From a virus: DNA of 49,124 nt. A model generated the notes under the pieces. It saw nothing but the letters and a program-made list of their open reading frames with translations, was not told the DNA's origin and did not search any database. How positions within the stretch are numbered: the stretch's first letter is position 1; every line of letters starts with the position of its first letter. Shown here one piece after another: positions 12,865 to 20,346 of this stretch. Both the position numbers and the translations under genes were made by a program. The DNA lies in IMG/VR virus record IMGVR_UViG_3300033153_011881, positions 1 to 49,124 of that record; one strand, given 5' to 3'.

Positions 12865-14865
12865 TTAGAAGCAGAGCCGCCCGCCGAAATGCACAACGTC
12901 ATCCGACGACGCGGCATGCGCAACGACGCAAAACGCTCCGGCGTACGAGCCGTAAGCCGCACTACCGCCGAAGCTAACCACGCGCCAGCCGGTAGACTGA
13001 TAATAGTAATCAGTAATATATGTAGAGCTTGACCCGCCAACCGCAGAGGGTAGGAATCCTCCTTTTGTTTGTTCTAAGGTTGTTTGATAACCATCCCCGT
13101 TATGCAGTGTAATCCCGCTGCCGCCGGTATCTAATAATTGACTGTACGCTGTAGTTGTGTCATCTGCAAAATCTGTCTCCGTGTTGGAGACATACGGGAT
13201 ATTATTGTTGATATTGATCCCATCAATCCACTGATAAATATTGCCATAGAAGTTTTCAATACCACGGTAGGTCATATAGGCATCTTCTGCACCGACATCG
13301 TCGGCATCGCCCGAATATTCGGCATTATTGGTTCCGTTTCCATCCCCGTTGGACAATCCTCCCTCAGAAATATAACTACCGTTTACCCATGTCCCGCTTG
13401 ATAGTTGTGTCCGACCTTCGCCGATGACATCCTGGCTATAAAACGACGCATACTCAACCAGATAAAGTAACTGAATGGCACTGTTTAAATAGAAGTCGAG
13501 CTGTCTCCAGCCAGCCCCACGGTTAAGGGCGATGGCCCTGAACTCAGCCCGTGTCTCATCGGTAATTGGGTTTTTTCCACTGACACTGCCAAGTATATCA
13601 TTAACTGTATCAATAGTGCCGCCGCTCCATCCCGTAGCCGCTGTATTACCGTGGTCAATATAAGCACTTGCGGAATCATCCCAGCCGACACCCTCATACG
13701 CCCCGATATACCTGTAATCTACCCAGGCCCCGTCTTTGTAGAACGCGGGATGTGGTTCGTAGCCCGGTAGTGCAACGCCTGATATGCTCCAAGAGTGGAC
13801 ATTTGTGGCCGCAACGTATGAATATTTATAGTAAAACTTCGGGATTTCGACCATAACCTGGCCGTCTGTACCGTCTAAGACGGAGGCAGTAGAGCAGTCC
13901 TCTTTATCCGTGCTGTCAGTGGCACAGAGGTAATATTGCACTACTCCGGCATCGCTGAGAATGCACCGTCGCATAGCCGCTTGGACAGGTAAGCAAACAT
14001 TGCCTGGACTTGATGCCGCTGCTATACCTGCCAAGGCTCCTGTACGAGTCAGTGTGGGGCTTGAATTATCCTCATCCCACGAAACACCATATGCCAACAG
14101 CCCCGCCATAGCGTAGCCAAGCCCTTCAGGGGTTACCGCCCTGTTTTCATCGGTGAACGCAGCCACTTCATCATTCGTGGCTATCTCCATCACGCCTGTA
14201 GCCGATGTCGTGGCAGATTGTTTTAATGCAGTGAACGCAGCCGCAGCCGTGCTCGCACCTGTGCCCCCATCAGCTATAGGGACATCTGTCCCGTCAGCTC
14301 GATATATATATTTTGCCCCGATAGTAACGGCTGTAGGGATATTTGCGCCCCACACAGGATCACTCCCGGGGCCGCCGCCGACAAGGATTTCAGTAGTCGC
14401 GCCGGCATCCCAGACTGTACCAGCCCCCACTAAAGCCGTTCCGTCAGCCCTCGTATAATCCAGGCATCTCCAATCCCCTGAAGCATATTCATAGAAGGCC
14501 GCAAGATCCCCGGCGGCAGTTGTGATGTTAGCCCCTGTCGGTAAAACCAAATCAGCCGAATGGGTGAGCTGAAGGATCGCGTCAAACTGAAGGACAACCA
14601 TCGTTCCAATGCCCTTCGAGGTAATCGTATTAATGGTCGTGGTCCCGGTAATATCAAAGAAATTTCCATCCCCCAGGGTCATAGCGTTTGCGCTTGCTAC
14701 GTCTGAGCCTTGATGAGTTTTGAGGGTCTTTCCGACGGTGACATCACCAGGAAATACGCCCTCGGACTTGCCGGGATTATTAAACGGGTTGCCCTGTTCG
14801 GCGTGGGCGAAGCCGGCGGTAATCAGTCCGGCCAGTATGAACAGTATTAAGGATATTCGTTTCAT
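12865..14865 (-). CDS. DGR variable protein with C-type-lectin-like C-terminus and signal peptide
   Basis: 666 aa. Residues 1-22 form a Sec signal peptide (MKRISLILFILAG, cleavage near AHA-E). Residues 23-330 are repetitive, Thr/Gly/Ala-rich and tail-fibre-like (DGTDVPIADGGTGAS). The C-terminal ~300 residues contain YRGIENFYGNIYQWIDG and GWRVVSFGG...GGRLCF, the pattern of the CLec/formylglycine-enzyme-like domain used by DGR targets. The last ~42 residues are the VR. Start ATG 14865 has GGAGG 8 bases upstream; the frame extends to 14997 but only through spacer repeats. Likely a surface or tail ligand-binding protein; export suggests it may also act on the lysogen surface. Confidence 0.85.
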   Translation of the reverse strand: MKRISLILFILAGLITAGFAHAEQGNPFNNPGKSEGVFPGDVTVGKTLKTHQGSDVASANAMTLGDGNFFDITGTTTINTITSKGIGTMVVLQFDAILQLTHSADLVLPTGANITTAAGDLAAFYEYASGDWRCLDYTRADGTALVGAGTVWDAGATTEILVGGGPGSDPVWGANIPTAVTIGAKYIYRADGTDVPIADGGTGASTAAAAFTALKQSATTSATGVMEIATNDEVAAFTDENRAVTPEGLGYAMAGLLAYGVSWDEDNSSPTLTRTGALAGIAAASSPGNVCLPVQAAMRRCILSDAGVVQYYLCATDSTDKEDCSTASVLDGTDGQVMVEIPKFYYKYSYVAATNVHSWSISGVALPGYEPHPAFYKDGAWVDYRYIGAYEGVGWDDSASAYIDHGNTAATGWSGGTIDTVNDILGSVSGKNPITDETRAEFRAIALNRGAGWRQLDFYLNSAIQLLYLVEYASFYSQDVIGEGRTQLSSGTWVNGSYISEGGLSNGDGNGTNNAEYSGDADDVGAEDAYMTYRGIENFYGNIYQWIDGININNNIPYVSNTETDFADDTTTAYSQLLDTGGSGITLHNGDGYQTTLEQTKGGFLPSAVGGSSSTYITDYYYQSTGWRVVSFGGSAAYGSYAGAFCVVAHAASSDDVVHFGGRLCF
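12867..12992 (-). repeat. DGR variable repeat (VR) in the target gene
   Basis: The last 42 codons or so of the target gene up to its stop. All 25 differences from TR are at TR adenines, changing about 20 residues, e.g. Asn to Ser, Ala, Tyr, Val, His and Asp. Invariant framework such as GWRVV, GAF and GG remains. Confidence 0.95.
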
Positions 14866-14879
14866 GGTTTTTACCTCCG

Positions 14880-14921
14880 ACTGCTTCGAGTTTTGAGTTT
14901 TGGGTTTTGAGTTTTGAGTTA
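14880..14921. repeat. Word repeat (GTTTTGA family)
   Basis: Spacer between the target gene and the 127-aa gene made of tandem 7-8-nt GAGTTTT-like words. Same style as the other intergenic repeat families. Confidence 0.6.
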
Positions 14922-14926
14922 TCCCA

Positions 14927-15310
14927 TTACTCGTAATATGTAATGGAGACCTTGGCCGCATAGGCTGATATAACAGACATCTGCGTTTCGCCTTCAATCC
15001 ATCGACAGATGGGGTTCAGTTCGCTTCCGGTCCCGTTATTTGTATCACCCGCGGGGATCGCAGCCGTCCCGGTCCCGATCCTGACCCAGATATCAGCGGT
15101 GGACGCGAAAATGACATACCGGGATCCGGTTGGAATGGTTATGGTCTTGGCAGCGCTGGCCGTCAACAGATATGTGTTCACATACCCCTGGGGAATGGCA
15201 AAGGTCTGATCCCCCTTGTAGTTCCGGAAGATCTTGAATGAATCAAGCGCCAAAGCGTTTGAAGCGATAAGCATAATTGCCGCTGTGATAATAATAAGTG
15301 TTTTTTTCAT
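14927..15310 (-). CDS. Exported small beta-rich protein
   Basis: 127 aa. Signal peptide (residues 1-21, NALALDS); the mature part resembles a small beta-sandwich with (T)ITIPTGSRYVIFAS and ends in SITYYE. It looks like a phage head-tail or adhesin-type beta domain but carries an export signal. GGAGGCG precedes its ATG. Its 5' end is duplicated as a dead copy at 15390-15476. It precedes the DGR target gene and may be a partner of it. Confidence 0.65.
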   Translation of the reverse strand: MKKTLIIITAAIMLIASNALALDSFKIFRNYKGDQTFAIPQGYVNTYLLTASAAKTITIPTGSRYVIFASTADIWVRIGTGTAAIPAGDTNNGTGSELNPICRWIEGETQMSVISAYAAKVSITYYE

Positions 15311-15327
15311 AGTGTTTCGCCTCCTGT

Positions 15328-15358
15328 TCTGGATACTGGATACTGGATACTGGATACT
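15328..15358. repeat. Word repeat family B (GGATACT), copy 1
   Basis: Tandem CTGGATA-type words between the 127-aa gene and its truncated copy. Joins directly to family A copy 1. Confidence 0.7.
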
Positions 15359-15400
15359 CGTTATTCGTCATTCGCTATTCGTCATTCGATTATTTTCTTT
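15357..15400. repeat. Word repeat family A, copy 1 (half)
   Basis: Left arm of the family-A hairpin (TTCGTCATTCG words and a TTTTCTTT loop), missing the right arm. The right end merges with the truncated signal-peptide ORF. Confidence 0.7.
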
Positions 15401-15476
15401 CATTTAATGAATCAAGCGCCAAAGCGTTTGAAGCGAAAAGCATGATTGCCGCTGTGATGATTAGTGTTTTTTTCAT
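15390..15476 (-). pseudogene. Truncated copy of the 127-aa exported gene
   Basis: A 28-codon frame whose first ~23 residues nearly copy the signal peptide of the 14927-15310 product (MKKTLIITAAIMLFASNALA) and then run into family-A repeat sequence to a stop. The DNA at 15408-15482 matches 15238-15318. Best read as a duplicated 5' end left after a deletion or repeat insertion. Confidence 0.7.
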
Positions 15477-15507
15477 GGTGTTTTTGCCTCCGTGAGTAAT
15501 TATTATT

Positions 15508-15564
15508 TTAGAAATAGAGACTAAGCTCCTTTTCGATTGCCCTTGTTTCGTCTTTTTGTAACAT
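15508..15564 (-). CDS. Possible 18-aa leader peptide
   Basis: MLQKDETRAIEKELSLYF with AAAGGAG 8 bases upstream of the ATG. Lies in the spacer between the tail protein and the exported-protein cluster. Too short for homology; included on ribosome-site evidence only. Confidence 0.25.
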   Translation of the reverse strand: MLQKDETRAIEKELSLYF

Positions 15565-15622
15565 TTTGTTTTCTCCTTTTAATTTTCGTTGACCAAAGAA
15601 GGGATCAGGTTCTTTGGGATTA

Positions 15623-17815
15623 CTAATAAACAAAATCTATATAATCCAATTCTACCGCTATGGAGGCTGCAAGAGGCCCTTCTGTGCTTAAAGATATCGT
15701 AAAATACTGTATTTCTTCCCCAGGAGCCATCGAAGCATATTGAGTGAGATCAATTACTGTTTCTTCCCCTAATGTAATAAGAGGCCTGATCCACTCAAGA
15801 CATAGAGCAGGCTTACTTCCGATTGTATAAGGTAGGGTGTCAATTATACCTTGTGACGCTGAAAAATATAGGCGAAGGCCTTCATTTGAGTTTTGTCTAA
15901 TATATATCATCCCGTACCCGTATTGATCTTCTCCGTCTAAATTAGCCTCCGCAATGTTTAAAAATTTAAACTTGAGAGTTCCAAGGAGGGGGTGTTCCTC
16001 GTCTGGATTATATCTGTCTCGCTCCCAAACAATAAAATTAAATAAACTTTGGCCGGCATTGCTGTGACATTCTAATTGAAGACTGTAATTTTGCCTGGAA
16101 GACTCATCCGGTTTCTCAATTTCGTTGAGCTTCATAATCCCGGTTCCACCATTATTCTCCTCATCATCATAAATCCAGGTTGTATCAGGGGGACAAAGAA
16201 GATACTCAGGCATCCCTTCCATATAACACGCCCAATTCTGATTTGCACAAAACGTTGCTCCAAACTCTTCCCATTTTGCAAAATGAATATAATCAATGCT
16301 AAAATTTATGTTTCCTCCCAAGTTCCCCATTCCAAAAAAACCTATTCGGTCAATAGGGTCACCAGGCTCAAATAACTCAAACCTCTCCTCAAAAAGATCA
16401 AGAATTAATTCTTCCCCCACTTCTATCTCATCACCAATCCATACATATTTTCTATCAACAGGTGATGCTGGGGCTTTATCAGTCGCATAAGCAAACCAAA
16501 GTATTAAAAGTTTCCCTGCTTCAGATTTAATATATATATTCCCCTCTACATATGGATACGGCCCGCTGTAATCATAACTATAATTAGAAAACTTAATTTT
16601 TATTTTCCGGCCTAATACGTGTGGCATTGAATCGGATTCACTATTGTAAACGTCCATCTGAGCAAGCGATGTTGTGTTATCATCTTCATGATGCACAGTA
16701 TTGCAAGTCATTGAAATTACTTCATTTTCAAGGGAAAGATCAAGGTAGCTTCCATACTGACCAGTTTCATTAATAGGTAAGGTCACGCAAGAATCTTGAT
16801 AATGAAGCTGATCACCATCTATATATGCCCCCACTTCCCACTCATGTTTTCCGCAAATCAAATCATCTTCCCAATCTTCCCAATAATCTGTTTCTGATTC
16901 CAAGAGCTGCATTACATCTTCATATAAAGTACCATCTCCAAAAATAATCATATCGGTTTCTTTCCACCAATCACCCTCTGTATCCTTAGCTAAATACTGA
17001 GTTGTCTTATATCCTCCTTTCATATATCTCACCCAAAAAGGGCCTGAGCAATCGTAACCCTCTTGGTCACGATTTAAGGCAAATCCCCAATACTCCTCAT
17101 CTTCATCATATTCAAGGTTTATCACACTTTGAGCTACCTGTTCTTCGTTGTAGACTGAGAATAAAACACCCTCGATCAAAGCAGGACCATCGGCACCAAC
17201 AAGCGAAAAACGAAAAAAACAGCAAGCCTTCGGCTCACTCTTAAACCCGATCACTTTAGGGTTTATCCAATTATTATTTGCATCATGGCTAAGCTCTACG
17301 ATCACCTCATCACCATCACTAAAAGCTGAAGCGTCACAGTCCATATATTCGATAGGAACATCTCCAAGTGATGTTTCCTGATTGACATCCAAGCTCTTCC
17401 CGTCAGGTGTGTCAGTTGCCAAGCAAGCCTCTAAGGTCAAATCACACTTATCTGTGTCGCTATAAATATGGGTTATGGTTCCGTATCTGTATTTAGTACG
17501 CCACTTTTGCCAGCCGGGACGCATGGCCCAGTTCCAGTACACCTCGCCTGTGGGGGATGTTGCCGGGAACGGCTGGATCTGTTTCATGGCGCCGTCCCGG
17601 GCAGCGTCATAGACGGCATTTCCATCATGCCCCGGCTGTATGTTCACACCCTTGTCAATATCCCCTGCGATCTCGATCACACCCACCTCTCCGGAGAGAT
17701 CCTCTGTCTTATCGGCGCACCAGGCCTGCATGGTCTGATTATCACCATCGAGCATGTCAATCTCGACATTATAATCGCCATCCGCTCCACCGCTGACTAT
17801 GGTTCCCTTGCTCAT
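15623..17815 (-). CDS. Large tail / receptor-binding candidate
   Basis: 730 aa. The N-terminal ~130 residues (MSKGTIVSGGADGDYNVEID...) are GC-rich and look like a conserved phage tail attachment domain; the remaining ~600 residues are acidic, Trp/Tyr/Cys-rich and encoded by clearly more AT-rich DNA. Two related beta modules occur (SIDYIHFAKWEEF and VELDYIDFVY endings), suggesting duplicated carbohydrate-binding-like domains. Located after the tape-measure and baseplate genes, where lambda J-like or fibre proteins lie. Specificity domain likely acquired by exchange (inference). Confidence 0.6.
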   Translation of the reverse strand: MSKGTIVSGGADGDYNVEIDMLDGDNQTMQAWCADKTEDLSGEVGVIEIAGDIDKGVNIQPGHDGNAVYDAARDGAMKQIQPFPATSPTGEVYWNWAMRPGWQKWRTKYRYGTITHIYSDTDKCDLTLEACLATDTPDGKSLDVNQETSLGDVPIEYMDCDASAFSDGDEVIVELSHDANNNWINPKVIGFKSEPKACCFFRFSLVGADGPALIEGVLFSVYNEEQVAQSVINLEYDEDEEYWGFALNRDQEGYDCSGPFWVRYMKGGYKTTQYLAKDTEGDWWKETDMIIFGDGTLYEDVMQLLESETDYWEDWEDDLICGKHEWEVGAYIDGDQLHYQDSCVTLPINETGQYGSYLDLSLENEVISMTCNTVHHEDDNTTSLAQMDVYNSESDSMPHVLGRKIKIKFSNYSYDYSGPYPYVEGNIYIKSEAGKLLILWFAYATDKAPASPVDRKYVWIGDEIEVGEELILDLFEERFELFEPGDPIDRIGFFGMGNLGGNINFSIDYIHFAKWEEFGATFCANQNWACYMEGMPEYLLCPPDTTWIYDDEENNGGTGIMKLNEIEKPDESSRQNYSLQLECHSNAGQSLFNFIVWERDRYNPDEEHPLLGTLKFKFLNIAEANLDGEDQYGYGMIYIRQNSNEGLRLYFSASQGIIDTLPYTIGSKPALCLEWIRPLITLGEETVIDLTQYASMAPGEEIQYFTISLSTEGPLAASIAVELDYIDFVY

Positions 17816-17835
17816 ATGGTACCTTGCGCCTTATG

Positions 17836-17975
17836 CCTTCGTCACTCGTCGCTCGGCTGTTCGTCAATCGATTGCTTTCCTTAACAATCGAGGTAAGCGA
17901 AGACTCCGATCACGAACAATCGAATAATCGAATCACGAACAATCGAACAACGAACAATCGAACATCAATCATCAA
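17836..17975. repeat. Word repeat family A, copy 2
   Basis: Hairpin arms plus the 'AGGTAAGCGAAGACTCCGA' insert shared with copies 5, 6 and 12; ends in CATCAATCATCAATC words of family C. Confidence 0.75.
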
Positions 17976-17978
17976 TCT

Positions 17979-18794
17979 CTAAGTAGCCGCTTCCTCCACC
18001 TCCATAATCTGCAGCTCCGGCGATATACTCAACACAACCTGGTTCACCGTAAACGAATCAGACCCGTACTTTGCCGTGTCTCCCGGATTCAGATACAAGT
18101 CACAAGACGCGCACCGGTAGGCCAGATCTCCGTCAATATCCCGCTTGTAAGTCACGTCATGGAGCCAGCTCACCTTGCTCACAAACGACTCGGTCTTGTG
18201 CCCGGTCAGTATAATGGACTGATTCCGGCCCCCTTCATCAACCCGGATTCCGTCAGGGTCTAAATCGGCCCTTATGATCTCCTCCTGGTACTCGATCACG
18301 CCGTGCAGTTCATAGGCCATTTCAATGATCATCTCGCCGTTTGACCTGGCGTTTATGGCCGCCTCATAATCGGTCCCCGGGATCACCGCGGCGAGAAAGG
18401 TCGGGTCCCCGGATTTGCGCCGGGCCTGGAACGATGTCATGGGGATGGTGATATCTGCCACAGGCGGGGTTTCATTATCTCCGGTCAGGGTCAGATAATA
18501 GTATTTGGTGGCCAGATTCCCGTATGCTTCAACCCATGCTTTCCAAGCTGCACCGTCCCAGACTTTCATTGAACCAGCGCCCAGAATCAACACAGCAGGA
18601 TCGGTTATGGGTATTTGAAACTGTGACATCCCGGAACCGGTCAGACTAAGAATTGCAGCAGCGGCAGGAACTTGCTGTTGGATGCCATTAGACCCGCTCA
18701 ATACCAACGTGGCGGCAGCTAAAGGAATCTGCTGCTGAACACCGCCCGAAGCAGTCAGATTAATAATTGCAGGCGGGAGTGCCACCGTCGTCAT
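17979..18794 (-). CDS. Baseplate / minor tail protein with internal repeats
   Basis: 271 aa. The N-terminus has three degenerate repeats around QQQIPLAAATLVLSGS (about residues 20-65). The rest includes a ligand-like CASCDLYLNPGD pair of cysteines near the C-terminus. Position after the 276-aa protein and before the tail fibre suggests a baseplate role. Starts with TAATG overlap to the upstream gene and an AAGGGGG site. Family not recognised. Confidence 0.6.
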   Translation of the reverse strand: MTTVALPPAIINLTASGGVQQQIPLAAATLVLSGSNGIQQQVPAAAAILSLTGSGMSQFQIPITDPAVLILGAGSMKVWDGAAWKAWVEAYGNLATKYYYLTLTGDNETPPVADITIPMTSFQARRKSGDPTFLAAVIPGTDYEAAINARSNGEMIIEMAYELHGVIEYQEEIIRADLDPDGIRVDEGGRNQSIILTGHKTESFVSKVSWLHDVTYKRDIDGDLAYRCASCDLYLNPGDTAKYGSDSFTVNQVVLSISPELQIMEVEEAAT

Positions 18795-19624
18795 TATGTC
18801 CCCCTTATAATAACATTTTCAAGCAGCAAGCTCGTTCCATCCGTAACCGTGTAATCCGTCCCGAAATCAGTACAGTGAATAATGGTGCCAAGTTCTTTGA
18901 GAGAAAAATTATCAAAGTCACCCGCCGCCGCAGCGTTTGTCTTTGAATATATCCTCAGCTCATGCGCGCCGGTAAACGATTCATCGGCAATAAAATCAAT
19001 CGTCTGGGCTGTGCCTGCAACCGCGTCACCAAGTACCTGTAAAGCCGCACCATTTATTTTGAATTCATATCCTGCCAGTGTTTCGCTATAATCGTATTGC
19101 AGCCTATATCGACCCCCAGCGACCAGGGCCGTGCCAATGTCAGTGAATGTGATTTTACAATACTGACCGGTAGCATCTGACACGAGACTCAAATCAGTAG
19201 TTTCATCAAACGTTGTTCCCAGGTCCCCATTCGTCCAATGAGTCCCTCCGCCGGTGAATGTCCGATCTATTGCCGTGGTAAAAAATTCAGTAGCTTCGAT
19301 AACATCAAAACCAAGGATTATCGCAGCTCCGGAAGGCCCTATAGATCCACCGGCAGCCGACCAACTCACATCGTCCCAGGCAATATTCACCCGGTCGTTT
19401 ACGTCGTCCTCGGTTATAACTATGTTGGCCAATGTTTTATCATTTTGGGTGTATCCATACGCAGTCGCCAATTGATCTGCTGCTATGTCCGACAAAGTCG
19501 CATGAGTATCTTTATCGAATGTAAAAGTATTATTCATCAGAATGATTTTAAACACATAAGCATTGAAAAACTCTGACAATGCTTGAAACTTTCCGTGATT
19601 TGACCAGGTTGTTACTATTGCCAT
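18794..19624 (-). CDS. Minor tail / baseplate protein
   Basis: 276 aa. The N-terminal ~110 residues (TWSNHGKFQALSEFFN) look like a conserved phage tail-associated domain; residues 115-260 resemble a carbohydrate-binding beta-sandwich (YRLQYDYSETLAGYEFKING). Strong AAGGAGG before ATG. Overlaps the next gene by one base. Likely part of the tail tip. Confidence 0.6.
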   Translation of the reverse strand: MAIVTTWSNHGKFQALSEFFNAYVFKIILMNNTFTFDKDTHATLSDIAADQLATAYGYTQNDKTLANIVITEDDVNDRVNIAWDDVSWSAAGGSIGPSGAAIILGFDVIEATEFFTTAIDRTFTGGGTHWTNGDLGTTFDETTDLSLVSDATGQYCKITFTDIGTALVAGGRYRLQYDYSETLAGYEFKINGAALQVLGDAVAGTAQTIDFIADESFTGAHELRIYSKTNAAAAGDFDNFSLKELGTIIHCTDFGTDYTVTDGTSLLLENVIIRGT

Positions 19625-19641
19625 GATTACCTCCTTGTTTT

Positions 19642-19820
19642 ACTTCGTCACTCGTCATTCGTTGATCGTGATTCGATTATTTTCTTTAACAATCTTTAAC
19701 AATCGAATTACGAACAATCGAATTACGAACAATCGAATTACGAACAATCGAATTACGAACAATCGAATTACGAACAATCGAATTACGAACAATCGAATTA
19801 CGAACAATCGAATTACGAAT
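19642..19820. repeat. Word repeat family A, copy 3, with expanded array
   Basis: Left arm of the family-A element followed by a right arm expanded into eight perfect 15-bp units (see 19701-19820). Confidence 0.85.
19701..19820. repeat. 8 x 15-bp tandem repeat
   Basis: Eight copies of AATCGAATTACGAAC in perfect register, the last ending in T. The unit is the right arm of the family-A hairpin. No spacers, so not a CRISPR. Confidence 0.95.
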
Positions 19821-19840
19821 TGCCAGTACCGGTTATTCCT

Positions 19841-20176
19841 TTACTCCGCCACAAGCAGGGTCAATTTCAGTTGCCCGTTATCAGCCTCTATATTTTCCGG
19901 CGCACAGACAAAAAACCCGGCGCGACTCGATATGTTCAACCGGGAATAGGTCTTGATCATGTACTCCAGAGTCGCCTTCTGTGCCTCGGTGATCTCTGCC
20001 TCCACAATCAGGGTCCGATCCATATCCGAATAACCCGAGTCATTCACGACTGCATCGCCGTCAAGCGTGGCTCTCCTGGACACTCTCCGGCTGAAACGGT
20101 CAAGCTTGCTCCCGTCCGGATCCTCCTGCAGCACAACCACATAGCTGCTCGATATCTGTGTGGTGATGGATATCAT
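19841..20176 (-). CDS. Small tail protein
   Basis: 111 aa with mixed alpha/beta pattern (RTLIVEAEITEAQKATLEYM) ending QLKLTLLVAE. It directly follows the tape-measure gene, the place of lambda M-type minor tail proteins. Family not firmly recognised. GGGGAACG precedes ATG 20176. Confidence 0.6.
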   Translation of the reverse strand: MISITTQISSSYVVVLQEDPDGSKLDRFSRRVSRRATLDGDAVVNDSGYSDMDRTLIVEAEITEAQKATLEYMIKTYSRLNISSRAGFFVCAPENIEADNGQLKLTLLVAE

Positions 20177-20249
20177 GAAACGTTCCCCTATGGTTTTGAT
20201 TTGTTACTTACCAATCGTTTGGGGTTATCGATAACCGCTTCCGGAACGT

Positions 20250-20345
20250 TGAAATTGGAAATTAGAAATTCGGTTTTCATATGTGTGCGGACCCTGTTCC
20301 GCTTCCTAATTTCCAGTTTCCAGTTTCGAGCCGTGAAACGGCTCA
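20250..20345. repeat. Word repeat family D (GAAATT/TTCCAG hairpins)
   Basis: Spacer between tape-measure and 111-aa genes: GGAAATTAGAAATTCGG words face CTAATTTCCAGTTTCC words, plus a GAGCCGTGAAACGGCTC hairpin. Could act as a transcript-stabilising or terminator structure. Confidence 0.6.
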
Positions 20346-20346
20346 C

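Noticed and set aside
19701-19820. CRISPR array
   Set aside because: Fifteen-bp units are directly joined with no spacers and no cas genes are present.
19623-19949. Plus-strand protein with NNRIT repeats
   Set aside because: The frame is only the 15-bp tandem array (a multiple of 3) read through; it has no ribosome site and is antisense to late genes.
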